This document shows positions 1 through 8,880 of a stretch of DNA of 64,000 nt, one piece after another; position 1 is the stretch's first letter, and each line of letters opens with the position of its first letter. The stretch covers positions 340,317 through 404,316 of the forward strand of contig NZ_JNLC01000013.1 in the NCBI RefSeq assembly GCF_000702305.1. The letters run 5' to 3'. This stretch comes from Allobosea sp. 117 (lineage in GTDB: Bacteria; Pseudomonadota; Alphaproteobacteria; Rhizobiales; Xanthobacteraceae). The translations under genes and the position numbers were made by a program. The notes under the pieces are model-generated. The model was given only the letters and a program-made list of their open reading frames with translations, was not told the DNA's origin and made no database searches.

Positions 1-36
1 GACGACATGGAACGGCTGGAGGCGGAGGCCGGGTAG
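1..36 (+). CDS. C-terminal tail of an upstream gene (partial)
   Basis: Frame 1 is open from the window edge to a TAG at 34-36 and encodes an 11-residue acidic tail ending MERLEAEAG. A short inverted repeat (CCGCC/GGCGG at about 44-57) follows and could be a weak terminator. Too little is visible to name the protein, and the reading frame could be chance. Confidence 0.25.
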   Translation, partial: DDMERLEAEAG

Positions 37-101
37 GTATCCGCCCCGATAGGCGGTATTGGCGCGCAAACATTAGACTTCTTCCAAAATGGAGGTTTGC
101 G

Positions 102-638
102 ATGCCGTCGATCCGCTACAGTGCCACGCAGAAGTTCCTGCACTGGTTCATCTTTCTGCTCGTCGTGCTGGTGTATGGGCTGACCTATGCCGAGGGTCTT
201 TTCGAGCGCGGGGATCCGGGACGCGACACGGTCTGGTGGCTGCATATGTCGTTCGGGCTGCTGCTCCTCGCCCTGGTCTTCGTCCGCGTCGCGGTGCGCG
301 TCGGATCGGGGGCGCCCGAGGATGTCGCGGGAACCTCGTCCCTCGGGCACTGGGCCGCGCACGCCACCCACTTCGCGCTCTATGTCCTGCTCATCGCCAT
401 TCCGCTGAGCGGGATCGCACTCGCCGCGCTGCGCGACATGCCGCTCAGCTTCTTCGGCCTGTTCACCCTGCCGGCACCGCTCGCGCCCAATCGCGCGGCG
501 GTGCCGTCGGTGCAGGAGGTGCATGAGCTTCTGGCCAACCTCATCCTCGTGGTCGCCGGCCTACATGCGCTGGCCGCGCTGTGGCACCATTATGTGCGTC
601 ACGACGAGGTGTTGCGGCGTATGATGCCGGAGCGTTGA
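102..638 (+). CDS. Cytochrome b561 family protein
   Basis: A 178-residue integral membrane protein with four hydrophobic segments (about residues 12-30, 45-65, 88-110 and 140-160). Histidines near the membrane faces (H14 in KFLHWF, H48 in WWLHMS, and the C-terminal [14 protein letters not shown]) match the di-heme ligands of the bacterial CybB/YceJ-type cytochrome b561 family, which passes electrons between quinol and periplasmic partners. Length is typical for the family. The start is the ATG at 102. It stands alone upstream of leuD. A link to the GMC dehydrogenase 2.5 kb downstream is possible but unsupported. Confidence 0.85.
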   Translation: MPSIRYSATQKFLHWFIFLLVVLVYGLTYAEGLFERGDPGRDTVWWLHMSFGLLLLALVFVRVAVRVGSGAPEDVAGTSSLGHWAAHATHFALYVLLIAIPLSGIALAALRDMPLSFFGLFTLPAPLAPNRAAVPSVQEVHELLANLILVVAGLHALAALWHHYVRHDEVLRRMMPER

Positions 639-778
639 ACGGCGGCGCGTGTTTGCCTACATCGCAGGCGGGCCTGGTCTGCGCGGCGGTCTTTATGCGC
701 CGCCCGCTTCCGGCTAAAAGGCATCCGAGACCGGGCCGGCGGGGAACCTCGGCCGCCGCCGCTGCGAAGGAGATCATG

Positions 779-1384
779 ATGGACAAGTTCACGACCTTGA
801 CCGGCGTCGCCGCGCCGCTGCATCTCGTCAATGTCGATACCGACATGATCATCCCGAAGCAGTATCTCAAGACGATCAAGCGCACCGGGCTCGGCAAGGG
901 CCTGTTCTCGGAGCTGCGCTACCGCGAGGACGGCTCGGACAATCCGGATTTCGTCCTCAACAAGCCGTCCTACAAAGGCGCCAACATCCTCGTCGCCGGC
1001 GACAATTTCGGCTGCGGGTCGAGCCGGGAGCATGCGCCCTGGGCGCTGCTCGACTTCGGCATACGCTGCGTGATCTCCACGTCCTTCGCCGACATTTTCT
1101 ACAATAACTGCTTCAAGAACGGCATCCTGCCGATCAAGGTGACGCCCGAGCAGCTCGCCGCGCTGTTCGACGACGCCGAGCGCGGCGCCAATGCGCGCCT
1201 CACGGTGGACCTCGAAAGCCAGACCATCACCGGCCCGGACGGCGGCTCGATCACCTTCGAGATCGATCCGTTCCGCAAGCACTGCCTGCTGAACGGGCTC
1301 GACGACATCGGCCTCACCCAGGTGAAGGCGGAGAAGATCGACGCCTTCGAGGACATGCTCGCCGCCGAGCGGCCCTGGGCCTGA
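779..1384 (+). CDS. leuD: 3-isopropylmalate dehydratase small subunit
   Basis: LeuD pairs with LeuC to isomerise 2-isopropylmalate to 3-isopropylmalate in leucine synthesis. The 201-residue product begins [14 protein letters not shown] and carries the family signatures [14 protein letters not shown] near the N-terminus and [14 protein letters not shown], the swivelling aconitase-fold segment. Length matches LeuD. Two in-frame ATGs sit at 776 and 779; the AAGGAG at 767-772 is only 3 nt from the first and 6 nt from the second, so 779 is preferred. leuC is not in the window; leuB lies 3.7 kb downstream, so the leu genes are dispersed. Confidence 0.95.
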   Translation: MDKFTTLTGVAAPLHLVNVDTDMIIPKQYLKTIKRTGLGKGLFSELRYREDGSDNPDFVLNKPSYKGANILVAGDNFGCGSSREHAPWALLDFGIRCVISTSFADIFYNNCFKNGILPIKVTPEQLAALFDDAERGANARLTVDLESQTITGPDGGSITFEIDPFRKHCLLNGLDDIGLTQVKAEKIDAFEDMLAAERPWA

Positions 1385-1398
1385 GAGGTTCGCCCGAC

Positions 1399-1788
1399 AT
1401 GTCCGGTGCACGGCGGCTCATTTCCTCCGGCTCGCCCTTCGAGACGGTGGCCGGCTATTCGCGCGCGGTGGTGGACGGGGACTTCATCTTTGTCTCCGGC
1501 ACCACCGGCTATGACTATGCCGCCATGACGATGCCTTCGAGCGTCGAGGAGCAGGCGCATGGCTGCTTCCGCAACATCTCGGCGGTGCTCGCCGAGGCGG
1601 GCGCCTCGCTCGCCGACGTGGTGCGGGTGAACTACATCATCACCGATGCCGAGTACGCCGACGCCGTGTTCCCGATTTTCGGCTCCTATTTCCATGCGGT
1701 GCGGCCGGCGGCGACGCTGATCGTCGCCGGGCTGCTCAAGCCGGAGATGAAGATCGAGATCGAGGTGACCGCGCGCCGGCGCCTGTGA
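1399..1788 (+). CDS. RidA family protein (reactive intermediate/imine deaminase-like)
   Basis: A 129-residue single-domain protein of the YjgF/YER057c/UK114 family. Features include SSGSPFETVAGYSRAVV at the N-terminus, the VSGTTG strand, the DVVRVNYIITD segment and the family's C-terminal ...KIEIEVTA pattern. RidA proteins form trimers and hydrolyse 2-aminoacrylate or related enamines released by PLP enzymes, though many subfamilies have unknown substrates. The conserved ring arginine of archetypal RidA falls in a different context here (HAVRPAATLIV), so true RidA activity is not certain. It starts 14 nt after leuD and is probably cotranscribed. Confidence 0.88.
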   Translation: MSGARRLISSGSPFETVAGYSRAVVDGDFIFVSGTTGYDYAAMTMPSSVEEQAHGCFRNISAVLAEAGASLADVVRVNYIITDAEYADAVFPIFGSYFHAVRPAATLIVAGLLKPEMKIEIEVTARRRL

Positions 1789-1869
1789 TCTCTTTTTCCG
1801 GCTTTACATGTGGCGTCCGCCGGAGTGGAATCGTTCGAAATAATAATTCGGACGTTCCGGGAGACGCCC

Positions 1870-2205
1870 ATGTGCCACATCTTTGCGGGTCAAGCACCCG
1901 AGACCTATGAAAGCCAGACGCGCTCCGTGCGCATCGGCGGCCATTCCACCTCGATTCGGCTGGAGGCGGCGTTCTGGACCATCCTCGAGGAGGTCGCGGC
2001 GCATCAGGGCATGAGTCTCGGCAAGTTCATCACCAAGCTGCATGACGAGGTGCTGGACCTGCATGGCGAGGTCGGCAATTTCGCCTCGCTGCTGCGCTGC
2101 TCCTGCCTGATCTATCTCGGCGAGGTGCGCGGGAAGACCGAGCCGCGGATCGCCGCGCGCCGGGCCTGCGCGGAGCATGTGCTGCACATGCAGGCGGCCG
2201 AATAG
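1870..2205 (+). CDS. Ribbon-helix-helix domain protein
   Basis: A 111-residue protein beginning MCHIFAGQAPETYES. Residues about 20-65 (RSVRIGGHSTSIRLEAAFW, then a helix and GMSLGKFITKLHDEV) match the alphaproteobacterial ribbon-helix-helix/aryl-sulfate-transferase-like regulator family, in which a short beta strand contacts DNA. The frame stays open upstream to an ATG at 1810, but that extension is not family-like, and GGGAG at about 1858-1862 sits well for the ATG at 1870. DNA binding is inferred from the fold only; the target is unknown. Confidence 0.8.
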   Translation: MCHIFAGQAPETYESQTRSVRIGGHSTSIRLEAAFWTILEEVAAHQGMSLGKFITKLHDEVLDLHGEVGNFASLLRCSCLIYLGEVRGKTEPRIAARRACAEHVLHMQAAE

Positions 2206-2324
2206 GGCGAGGCTTCGTCCGGGCGGCATCCGGCTTCCATGTGCTAGCGGTCTACCACCAACCGGCCCCGCATCGGCCTAGCATCCTCGCATGACGGCGA
2301 AGGGTTCGCCGAAGGAGGTGCCGG

Positions 2325-2720
2325 TTGGCCAAGGCCATTCATTCCATGATCCGCGTGCTCGACGAGGCGCGGTCCGTCGAGTTCTACGACAAGGCGTTCG
2401 GGCTGAAGATCGCCGACCGCTTCGGATTCGACGGTTTCACACTGGTCTATCTGCGCAACGACGAGGCCGATTTCGAGGTCGAGCTGACCATCAATCACGG
2501 CCGCACGGAGCCTTATGCGCTCGGCGACGGCTACGGCCACATCGCCTTCGCCGTGGATGATCTCGATGCCGAGCATGCGCGCTTCACGTCACTTGGCCTC
2601 AATCCCAACCCCGTGAAGGAGTTCTTCCGCGAAGGTGCGCTACTCGCGAAGTTCTTCTTCGTCACCGATCCCGACGGATACAAGATCGAGGTGCTGCAGA
2701 AGCACGGCCGCTACAAGTAA
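2325..2720 (+). CDS. VOC family protein, glyoxalase I-like
   Basis: A 131-residue vicinal-oxygen-chelate protein resembling lactoylglutathione lyase (GloA): MIRVLDEARSVEFYDKAFGL, a VELTINHG segment, GHIAFAVDDLDA and FFVTDPDGYKIEVL. The expected metal ligands (H7, E52, H75 and the late glutamate in YKIEVL) can be placed, so glyoxalase activity is plausible. It starts with TTG at 2325; GAAGGAGG at 2311-2318 lies 6 nt upstream and the next family-like ATG would remove the first beta strand. A gloB homologue lies at 15.7 kb, so the pair could form the glyoxalase route. Confidence 0.82.
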   Translation: MAKAIHSMIRVLDEARSVEFYDKAFGLKIADRFGFDGFTLVYLRNDEADFEVELTINHGRTEPYALGDGYGHIAFAVDDLDAEHARFTSLGLNPNPVKEFFREGALLAKFFFVTDPDGYKIEVLQKHGRYK

Positions 2721-2758
2721 TCACCTAAACAATACATAATAATACCTAGGAGGAAACG

Positions 2759-3295
2759 ATGACCACCCTGATCGACGCGCGCGGCCCGTCCCGCCGCGCG
2801 CTGCTCGCCGGCATAGGCTCGGCCGGAGCGCTGATGATCGCCGGCGCGGCGGTTCTGAACCCGCGCGAGGCCTGGGGCCTCGAAGCCACCAATCTCAGCC
2901 CCGAGACCATGCGCACGCTGATCGTGCTGGCACGCGACATCTATCCGCACGACCGCATCCCCGATCGCAACTACGCCATCGCGATGAAGGTCTACGAGGT
3001 CGGCGCCGGCAAGGATCCCGCGATCAAGGCGCTGGTCACCGACGGCGTCGCCACCCTCGATACCATGGCCAAGGGCAAATACGGCGTCGCCTATGCCGAT
3101 GTCGGCTGGGAGGAGCAGCGCGTCGCCCTGCTGCGCCAGATCGAGGACAGCGCCTTCTTCCAGAAGGTGCGCGGCGGGCTGGTGGTGAGCCTCTACAACC
3201 AGGAGGAGGTGTGGCCGATCTTCGGCTATGAGGGCGCCTCCGCCGACAAGGGCGGCTACATCGACCGCGGCTTCAACGACATCAGTTGGCTCTGA
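2759..3295 (+). CDS. Tat-signal small subunit of a GMC-type dehydrogenase (gluconate 2-dehydrogenase subunit 3-like)
   Basis: A 178-residue protein with a twin-arginine-like leader (PSRRALLAGIGSAGALMIAGAAV, cleavage probably near residues 38-40), followed by a helical domain containing TLIVLARDIYPHDRIPD, typical of the small subunit accompanying membrane-linked GMC dehydrogenases. A strong AGGAGGAAACG precedes the ATG. The large flavoprotein begins 14 nt after the stop. In this family the small subunit carries the export signal and helps fold or export the large one. Substrate is unknown. Confidence 0.82.
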   Translation: MTTLIDARGPSRRALLAGIGSAGALMIAGAAVLNPREAWGLEATNLSPETMRTLIVLARDIYPHDRIPDRNYAIAMKVYEVGAGKDPAIKALVTDGVATLDTMAKGKYGVAYADVGWEEQRVALLRQIEDSAFFQKVRGGLVVSLYNQEEVWPIFGYEGASADKGGYIDRGFNDISWL

Positions 3296-3309
3296 GGGAG
3301 GACGCGGAC

Positions 3310-4881
3310 ATGGCTGCACCCTTCGATCTGAACGACGATTCGCTGGTGGTCATCATCGGCTCGGGCGCCGGCGGCGGCACGCTCGGCACCGAGCTCGCGC
3401 TCAAGGGCGTCAAGGTGGTCATCCTCGAGGCCGGCAAGCGCCACAACATGGAGGACTTCGTCAACAACGAGTGGGACAGCTTCGCCCAGCTCGCCTGGAC
3501 GGACATGCGCACCACCTCCGGTTCCTGGCGCGTGCATAAGAATTTCCCGAACCTGCCGGCCTGGATCGTCAAATCGGTCGGCGGATCGAGCGTGCACTGG
3601 GCGGGCGCCTCGCTGCGCTTCCAGGAGCACGAGTTCAAGATCAAGTCGGCCTATGGCGATATCCCCGGCGCCAACCTGCTCGACTGGCCGATCAGCCTCG
3701 CGGAGATGGAGCCCTGGTACGCAAAGGCCGAGGACCGCATGGGCGTGACCCGCACCAACGGCATTCCCGGCCTGCCGGGCAACAACAACTTCAAGGTGTT
3801 CGAGGCCGGTGCGAAGAAGGTCGGCTACAAGGAGGTCTCGACCGGCCGCATGGCGATCAACAGCGAGCCGCGCCACGATCGCGGCTCCTGCCAGCAGATC
3901 GGCTTCTGCTTCCAGGGCTGCAAGTCGGGCGCCAAATGGTCGACGCTGATCGCCGAGATCCCGCGCGGCGAGGCGACCGGCAATCTGGAAGTGCGCCCCG
4001 AATGCATGGTGGTGCGCATCGAGCACGACGCCGCGGGCAAGGTGAACGGCGTCGTCTATGTCGACAAGGACGGCAAGACGCAGCGCCAGAAGGCGCGCAT
4101 CGTGGCGGTGGCCGGCAACTCGATCGAGAGCCCGCGCCTGTTGCTGAACTCGGCGTCGAGCATGTTCCCGGACGGCCTCGCCAACTCCTCCGGCCAGGTC
4201 GGGCGCAACTACATGCGCCACATGACGGGATCGGTGTACGGCATCTTCGAGAAGCCGGTGCACATGTATCGCGGCACCACCATGGCCGGCATCGTGCGCG
4301 ACGAGGCGATCAACGATCCCAAGCGCGGCTTCGTCGGAGGCTACGAGTTCGAGACGCTCTCGCTGGGCATCCCCTTCATGGCCGCCTTCCTCGATCCCGG
4401 CGGCTGGGGGCGTTCCTTCACCTCCGCCATGGACGGCTATGTGAACACCGCCGGCATGTGGATCGTCGGCGAGGACATGCCGCAGGAGACCAACCGCGTC
4501 ACGCTGAACAGCGACGTGAAGGACAAGTTCGGCCTGCCGGTCGCCAACGTGCATTTCGACGACCATCCGAACGACATCGCGATGCGCAACCATGCCTACA
4601 AGCAGGGCGCGGCGATCTACGACGCGGTGGGCGCGACGCGCACCCTACCGACGCCGCCCTATCCCTCGACGCATAATCTCGGCACCAACCGGATGAGCGA
4701 GAAGCCGCGGGACGGCGTGGTGAACAAGCACGGGCAGACGCACGACATCCCGAACCTGTTCATCGCCGACGGCAGCCAGTTCACCACCGGCGGCGCCGAG
4801 AACCCGACCCTGACCATCGTCGCCCTGGCGCTGCGTCAGGCCGACTACATCGCCGGCGAGATGTCGCGCAAGACGATCTGA
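3310..4881 (+). CDS. GMC family oxidoreductase, FAD-dependent catalytic subunit
   Basis: A 523-residue glucose-methanol-choline flavoprotein. The dinucleotide-binding motif VVIIGSGAGGG is at residues about 13-23, followed by VVILEAGKRHN. VGGSSVHWAGAS belongs to the GMC signature region, and the C-terminal HNLGTNRMSEKPRDGVVN plus SQFTTGGAENPTLTI holds the usual active-site region. It lacks its own signal peptide, consistent with export as a complex with the Tat-signal subunit encoded just upstream. No cytochrome c subunit gene follows, unlike classical three-subunit gluconate or sorbitol dehydrogenases. GGGAGG precedes the ATG at 3310. A strong terminator ends the unit. Confidence 0.88.
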   Translation: MAAPFDLNDDSLVVIIGSGAGGGTLGTELALKGVKVVILEAGKRHNMEDFVNNEWDSFAQLAWTDMRTTSGSWRVHKNFPNLPAWIVKSVGGSSVHWAGASLRFQEHEFKIKSAYGDIPGANLLDWPISLAEMEPWYAKAEDRMGVTRTNGIPGLPGNNNFKVFEAGAKKVGYKEVSTGRMAINSEPRHDRGSCQQIGFCFQGCKSGAKWSTLIAEIPRGEATGNLEVRPECMVVRIEHDAAGKVNGVVYVDKDGKTQRQKARIVAVAGNSIESPRLLLNSASSMFPDGLANSSGQVGRNYMRHMTGSVYGIFEKPVHMYRGTTMAGIVRDEAINDPKRGFVGGYEFETLSLGIPFMAAFLDPGGWGRSFTSAMDGYVNTAGMWIVGEDMPQETNRVTLNSDVKDKFGLPVANVHFDDHPNDIAMRNHAYKQGAAIYDAVGATRTLPTPPYPSTHNLGTNRMSEKPRDGVVNKHGQTHDIPNLFIADGSQFTTGGAENPTLTIVALALRQADYIAGEMSRKTI

Positions 4882-4939
4882 CGACGCAAAGCGATCCCGG
4901 CGCAGCCGGGATCGCGGCCGATCTCCAGCCTCCCTCCCG

Positions 4940-4973
4940 CCGCCGGCCCGATCCGGGCCGGCGGTCTTTCTTT
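4940..4973 (+). terminator. Intrinsic terminator after the GMC dehydrogenase genes
   Basis: A perfect 11-bp GC-rich stem (arms 4940-4950 and 4954-4964, 3-nt loop) is followed by TCTTTCTTT. It lies 59 nt after the GMC stop codon. Confidence 0.85.
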
Positions 4974-5034
4974 GCGGCAGCGCGGCTTCGGCCCGATCCG
5001 AGCCGGCGGCCTTTCTTTGCGGCGGCGCGGCTTC
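4945..5034 (+). repeat. Two tandem 45-bp copies including the terminator
   Basis: 4945-4989 and 4990-5034 are the same 45-bp unit with four substitutions. Each copy contains most of the terminator arm (GGCCCGATCCG(A/G)GCCGGCGG), the CTTTCTTTGCGGC tract and the tail GGCTTC. The second copy's stem is weakened by one A replacing G. Confidence 0.8.
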
Positions 5035-5136
5035 ATTGCGATCCGCTATCGAGCGCCCCGCTTGCCAGCCGCGACGCCAGCGATTAGCACTCGCGCGCCC
5101 AATAATTCAGCCGACAGGCGTATCAGCGAGGTTCCC

Positions 5137-6246
5137 ATGGCCGTCCACAAGCTCCTGCTTCTTCCCGGTGACGGCATCGGCGTCGAGGTCATGGCGCAGG
5201 TCAAGCGCGTGGTGAAATGGCTCGACACGCAGGGGCTCGCCTCCTTCGCCATTGAGGAGGACCTCGTCGGCGGCGCGGCCTACGACGATTGCGGCGCGCC
5301 GATCTCCGAGGAGGCGATGACGCGCGCCGCCGAGGCGGACGCGATCCTGCTCGGCGCGGTGGGTGGTCCGAAGTGGGACGGCGTTCCCTATGCGCTGCGC
5401 CCGGAGGCCGGGCTGCTGCGGCTGCGCAAGGACCTGCACCTCTTCGCCAATCTGCGCCCGGCCATCTGCTATCCGGCGCTGGCCGACGCTTCCAGCCTCA
5501 AGCGCGAGCTGGTCGAGGGCCTCGACGTGCTGATCGTGCGCGAGCTGACCGGCGGCGTCTATTTCGGCGAGCCCAAGACGATCACCAATCTCAGCGACGG
5601 GCAGAAGCGGGCGGTCGACACGCAGGTCTACGAATCCTACGAGATCGAGCGCATCGCCCGGGTCGCCTTCGATCTCGCCCGCACCCGCCGCAACTCGGTA
5701 GTCTCCTCCGAGAAGCACAATGTGATGATGTCGGGGGTGCTTTGGAAGGAAGTGGTGAGCTCGGTGCACGGCGCCGACTATCCGGACGTGCAACTGCGCC
5801 ACCAACTCGCCGATTCCTGCGCCATGCAACTGGTGCGCGCGCCCAAGCAGTTCGACGTCATCGTCACCGACAACCTGTTCGGCGACATCCTCTCCGACGT
5901 CGCCGCGATGCTGACCGGTTCGCTCGGCATGCTGCCCTCCGCTTCGCTCGGCCCGATGGAGGAGGTGAGCGGCAAGCGCAGCGCGCTCTACGAGCCGGTG
6001 CACGGCGCCGCGCCGGACATCGCCGGCAAGGAGCTCGCCAACCCGATCGCCATGATCGGCTCGCTCGGCATGGCGCTGCGCTATTCCTTCGGCCTCGGCG
6101 AGATCGCCGACCGCATCGACGCGGCGGTGGCCGGCGCGCTGGCCAAGGGCTACCGCACCGGCGACATCAATGCCGAGGGCATGACGCTGGTCGGCACGCA
6201 GGGAATGGGCGACGCTATCCTGGCGGAGCTCGAGCGGGTCAACTGA
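5137..6246 (+). CDS. leuB: 3-isopropylmalate dehydrogenase
   Basis: LeuB oxidatively decarboxylates 3-isopropylmalate with NAD+ to 2-oxoisocaproate in leucine synthesis. The 369-residue product starts [18 protein letters not shown], contains [11 protein letters not shown], the substrate-arginine region [14 protein letters not shown], the [11 protein letters not shown] loop, and the metal-binding [12 protein letters not shown], with the NAD-binding [18 protein letters not shown] near the end. Length is typical. The frame is open to 4972, but the upstream part translates the tandem repeat; GCGAGG precedes the ATG at 5137. Confidence 0.96.
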   Translation: MAVHKLLLLPGDGIGVEVMAQVKRVVKWLDTQGLASFAIEEDLVGGAAYDDCGAPISEEAMTRAAEADAILLGAVGGPKWDGVPYALRPEAGLLRLRKDLHLFANLRPAICYPALADASSLKRELVEGLDVLIVRELTGGVYFGEPKTITNLSDGQKRAVDTQVYESYEIERIARVAFDLARTRRNSVVSSEKHNVMMSGVLWKEVVSSVHGADYPDVQLRHQLADSCAMQLVRAPKQFDVIVTDNLFGDILSDVAAMLTGSLGMLPSASLGPMEEVSGKRSALYEPVHGAAPDIAGKELANPIAMIGSLGMALRYSFGLGEIADRIDAAVAGALAKGYRTGDINAEGMTLVGTQGMGDAILAELERVN

Positions 6247-6273
6247 CCGCCGCTCCATCCGCACCGATAAAAG

Positions 6274-6308
6274 AAAACCCCGCTCGCCGGACGGCGCAGC
6301 GGGGTTTC
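6274..6308. terminator. Bidirectional intrinsic terminator between leuB and a convergent gene
   Basis: Arms AAACCCCGCT (6275-6284) and AGCGGGGTTT (6298-6307) form a 10-bp stem. T-rich tracts flank it on both strands (TTTCTC on plus, TTTTCTTTTAT on minus), so it can serve leuB and the minus-strand gene ending at 6355. Confidence 0.8.
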
Positions 6309-6354
6309 TCATATCCGGCGGGCCGCCATCGGAGCGGCCACGGCTTCGGGCGGG

Positions 6355-6627
6355 TCAGCGGCCCGGCAGGTAATACTGGTCGGGCAGCGGATAGCGCCCG
6401 CCATTGGCGATGTTGCTGGCCGGGCCGTAGCTTGGATAGTTCATCTGCGCGGCGCCGACATAATTGGTGTAGCGCCCGGTGCCCGGCTTCATGACCGTGC
6501 CGGGATCGAGATAGGACTTCGGCGCCGGCTTCTGGATGATGATGCGGGCCGGCGAGTCCTGCGCCTGGGCGGGGACGATTGCGGCCGACGCGATGAACGC
6601 GGCGAGGGCGAGCGGAACGTGACGCAT
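6355..6627 (-). CDS. Small secreted hypothetical protein
   Basis: A 90-residue protein with a clear Sec signal peptide (MRHVPLALAAFIASAAIVPAQA, cleavage after AQA near residue 22). The mature part is rich in Pro, Tyr and Asn (PAPKSYLDPGTVMKPG..., NYPSYGPASN...PLPDQYYLPGR). A GAGGTCATC-type leader precedes the ATG. No family is recognised. It is probably periplasmic or surface-located, transcribed alone, and convergent with leuB across the shared terminator. Confidence 0.7.
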   Translation of the reverse strand: MRHVPLALAAFIASAAIVPAQAQDSPARIIIQKPAPKSYLDPGTVMKPGTGRYTNYVGAAQMNYPSYGPASNIANGGRYPLPDQYYLPGR

Positions 6628-6719
6628 GATGACCTCCAGCGACGCTACCGCCGCACCGCGACGCTTACGTCACCTCCAAGATGGAGACAAGTCATCGTCG
6701 CGTCGAGAGGGGAACATCA

Positions 6720-7643
6720 CTAATTCCGGCGTTCGGCGATGAAACGCGCCGCTTCGGCGAGGAGTGTTGCACGCGTGCCGAAGGGCCGAAGCGCCGATTC
6801 GGCCGCCCCGATCAGGCGGGCGAGCTCGGCGCGGGCGCCGGCGATGCCGAGGAGGCCGACGAAGGTGGCCTTGCCGGCGGCCGCGTCCTTGCCGACCGCC
6901 TTGCCGACCGCTTCCGCCTCGCCTTCGACGTCGAGCAGGTCGTCGGCGATCTGGAAGGCGCGGCCGATCGCCGAAGCATAGGCGTCGAGCGCCGCGCGTT
7001 CGGCGGCGCTTGCACCACCGAGCCGGGCGCCGCCCTCGCAGGCGAAGCGCAGCAGCGCGCCGGTCTTCAGCGCCTGCAGCTCGGCGATGGCGGCGGCGTC
7101 CCGCTCCGTCCGCCCCTCGGCGTCGAAGCGGCCCTCGGCGGCGAGGTCGAGCATCTGTCCGCCGACCATGCCGGATGCGCCGGAAGCGCGGGCGAGGCCG
7201 GCGACGAGCGCCACCCGGACCGCCGGGTCGGGATGCGCCTCGGGGCGGGCGAGGAGATCGAAGGCGAGGGTGAGCAGCGCGTCGCCGGCGAGGATGGCGG
7301 TCGCCTCGTCGAAGGCGCGATGCACCGTCGGCTGGCCACGGCGCAGATCGTCGTCGTCCATCGCCGGCAGGTCGTCATGCACCAGCGAATAGCAGTGCAC
7401 GCATTCGAGCGCCGCCGCCGCCGGCAGCGCCTCCTCCATCGCGACGCCGAACAGCGCCGCGCTCTCCACCAGCAGGAAGGGGCGCAGCCTTTTGCCGCCT
7501 CCGAGCGTGGCATGGCGCATCGCCGCCGCGAGCCGGGCGCTGGGCAGCCGGCTCTCCTCGATCGCCCGGTCCATATAGGCGGCGACCGCATCGGCGGTGC
7601 GCGCCAGCGCGGCGAGGAGGGCGGTTTCGGAACTCTGCTGCAT
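6720..7643 (-). CDS. ispA: Polyprenyl synthetase, probable farnesyl diphosphate synthase
   Basis: A 307-residue class I trans-prenyltransferase. The first aspartate-rich motif is HDDLPAMDDDDLRRGQPTVH (residues about 92-111) with the two-residue insertion DDxxxxD of bacterial short-chain enzymes, preceded by GGKRLRPFL; the second is QIADDLLDVEG. It condenses isopentenyl and dimethylallyl/geranyl diphosphates to farnesyl diphosphate for ubiquinone, bactoprenol and hopanoid synthesis. A geranylgeranyl product cannot be excluded from sequence alone. It is divergent from mtgA. Confidence 0.9.
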   Translation of the reverse strand: MQQSSETALLAALARTADAVAAYMDRAIEESRLPSARLAAAMRHATLGGGKRLRPFLLVESAALFGVAMEEALPAAAALECVHCYSLVHDDLPAMDDDDLRRGQPTVHRAFDEATAILAGDALLTLAFDLLARPEAHPDPAVRVALVAGLARASGASGMVGGQMLDLAAEGRFDAEGRTERDAAAIAELQALKTGALLRFACEGGARLGGASAAERAALDAYASAIGRAFQIADDLLDVEGEAEAVGKAVGKDAAAGKATFVGLLGIAGARAELARLIGAAESALRPFGTRATLLAEAARFIAERRN

Positions 7644-7775
7644 GATCGGCCCGTGAAAGCCGGTTCCGTGCCCGAGCCGGGGCGCGCGGTCAAGCGGATG
7701 TGAGCGCCGGTGCTTGGCCGCGAGGGCGTTCTGCCGTTAGGTAGGGGCCGGTCGGCAACGGGGCGAGGGGACAGG

Positions 7776-8447
7776 GTGATACGGCGCATCGCGACGGCGC
7801 TTCTTATCCTCGCGCTGCTGCCGCTGGTGCTGGGCGTCATCTACAATTTCGTCCCACCGGTCTCGACGCTGATGCTGGCGCGCTGGGCCACGCTGCGGCC
7901 GGTCGAGCGCGACTGGGTGCCGCTCGATCGCATATCGCCGGCGCTGGTGCGCAGCGTGCTCGCTTCCGAGGATGCGCGCTTCTGCCAGCATTTCGGCGTC
8001 GATCTCGTCGAGCTGAACAACGTGATCGACGATTCCGACGGGCTCGACGCGCCGCGCGGGGCGTCGACCATCACCATGCAGCTCGCCAAGAACCTGTTCC
8101 TGTGGAACGGGCGCAGCATCATCCGCAAGGGCCTCGAATTCCCGCTGGCGCTCTATCTCGACCGCGTGCTCACCAAGAGGCGGCAGATCGAGATCTATCT
8201 CAACATCGCGGAATGGGGCCCGGGCGGGCAGTTCGGCGCCGAGGCGGCCGCGCGCCGCGCCTTCGGCAAGAGCGCGGCCGCGCTCGGGCCCCGCGAGGCG
8301 GCGCTGCTGGCGGTGATGCTGCCCAACCCGTATCGCCGGGACGCGGCACGCCCCGGAGCGGGGATGTCACGCCTCGCCGCGAGGCTGCTCGCGCGCCTGC
8401 CGAGGGAGGGGGGCGAGCTCACCGCCTGCCTCGGTCCGCTCGGCTGA
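7776..8447 (+). CDS. mtgA: Monofunctional biosynthetic peptidoglycan transglycosylase
   Basis: MtgA polymerises lipid II glycan strands at the outer face of the inner membrane. The 223-residue product has an N-terminal membrane anchor (residues about 3-23), then the GT51 motifs ASEDARFCQHFGVD with the catalytic glutamate, RGASTITMQLAKNLFLW, the KRRQIEIYLNIAEWGPG block and GPREAALLAVMLPNP. The GTG at 7776 is chosen: GAGGGG is about 6 nt upstream and translation begins directly at the anchor. An open ATG at 7710 would add a non-family leader. Confidence 0.93.
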   Translation: MIRRIATALLILALLPLVLGVIYNFVPPVSTLMLARWATLRPVERDWVPLDRISPALVRSVLASEDARFCQHFGVDLVELNNVIDDSDGLDAPRGASTITMQLAKNLFLWNGRSIIRKGLEFPLALYLDRVLTKRRQIEIYLNIAEWGPGGQFGAEAAARRAFGKSAAALGPREAALLAVMLPNPYRRDAARPGAGMSRLAARLLARLPREGGELTACLGPLG

Positions 8448-8596
8448 GCCGCCGGGGCAAAACGGCGTGCAAAAGCTTGCGCCGCGCCTCTTTCGTTCCG
8501 TGACGCGAGCCTGTATAAGCCCGCATTCCGAACATTGGGATATCCGGCAGCGGTCCGCCTTTCGGGCGGTGAACCCGGCCGGCAGGAGTTGATACC

Positions 8597-8782
8597 ATGG
8601 CCGTTCCGAAGAAGAAGACCAGCCCGTCGCGCCGCGGCATGCGCCGTTCCGCCGACGCCCTGAAGCAGCCGACCTATATCGAGGACAAGGATTCGGGCGA
8701 GCTGCGCCGTCCGCACCACCTCGACCTCAAGACCGGCATGTATCGCGGCCGTCAGGTCCTGAAGGTGAAGGCCGAGGCCTGA
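8597..8782 (+). CDS. rpmF: 50S ribosomal protein L32
   Basis: A 61-residue basic protein: [25 protein letters not shown] at the N-terminus is the L32 hallmark. The C-terminal half ([20 protein letters not shown]) is the usual alphaproteobacterial form without zinc-binding cysteines. AGGAGT precedes the ATG. L32 is a small protein of the large subunit. The 150-nt leader after mtgA probably holds its promoter (TTCGTTCC...TATAAG near 8489-8519). Confidence 0.97.
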   Translation: MAVPKKKTSPSRRGMRRSADALKQPTYIEDKDSGELRRPHHLDLKTGMYRGRQVLKVKAEA

Positions 8783-8880
8783 TCCCGTCCAGCGAAGACC
8801 ATCCCGGGTGAGGCGATGCGCCCATCCGGGAGACCAGTTGCGGACCTTTCCTCGTTGCCGGACAGCCTTTCGGGGGACCG

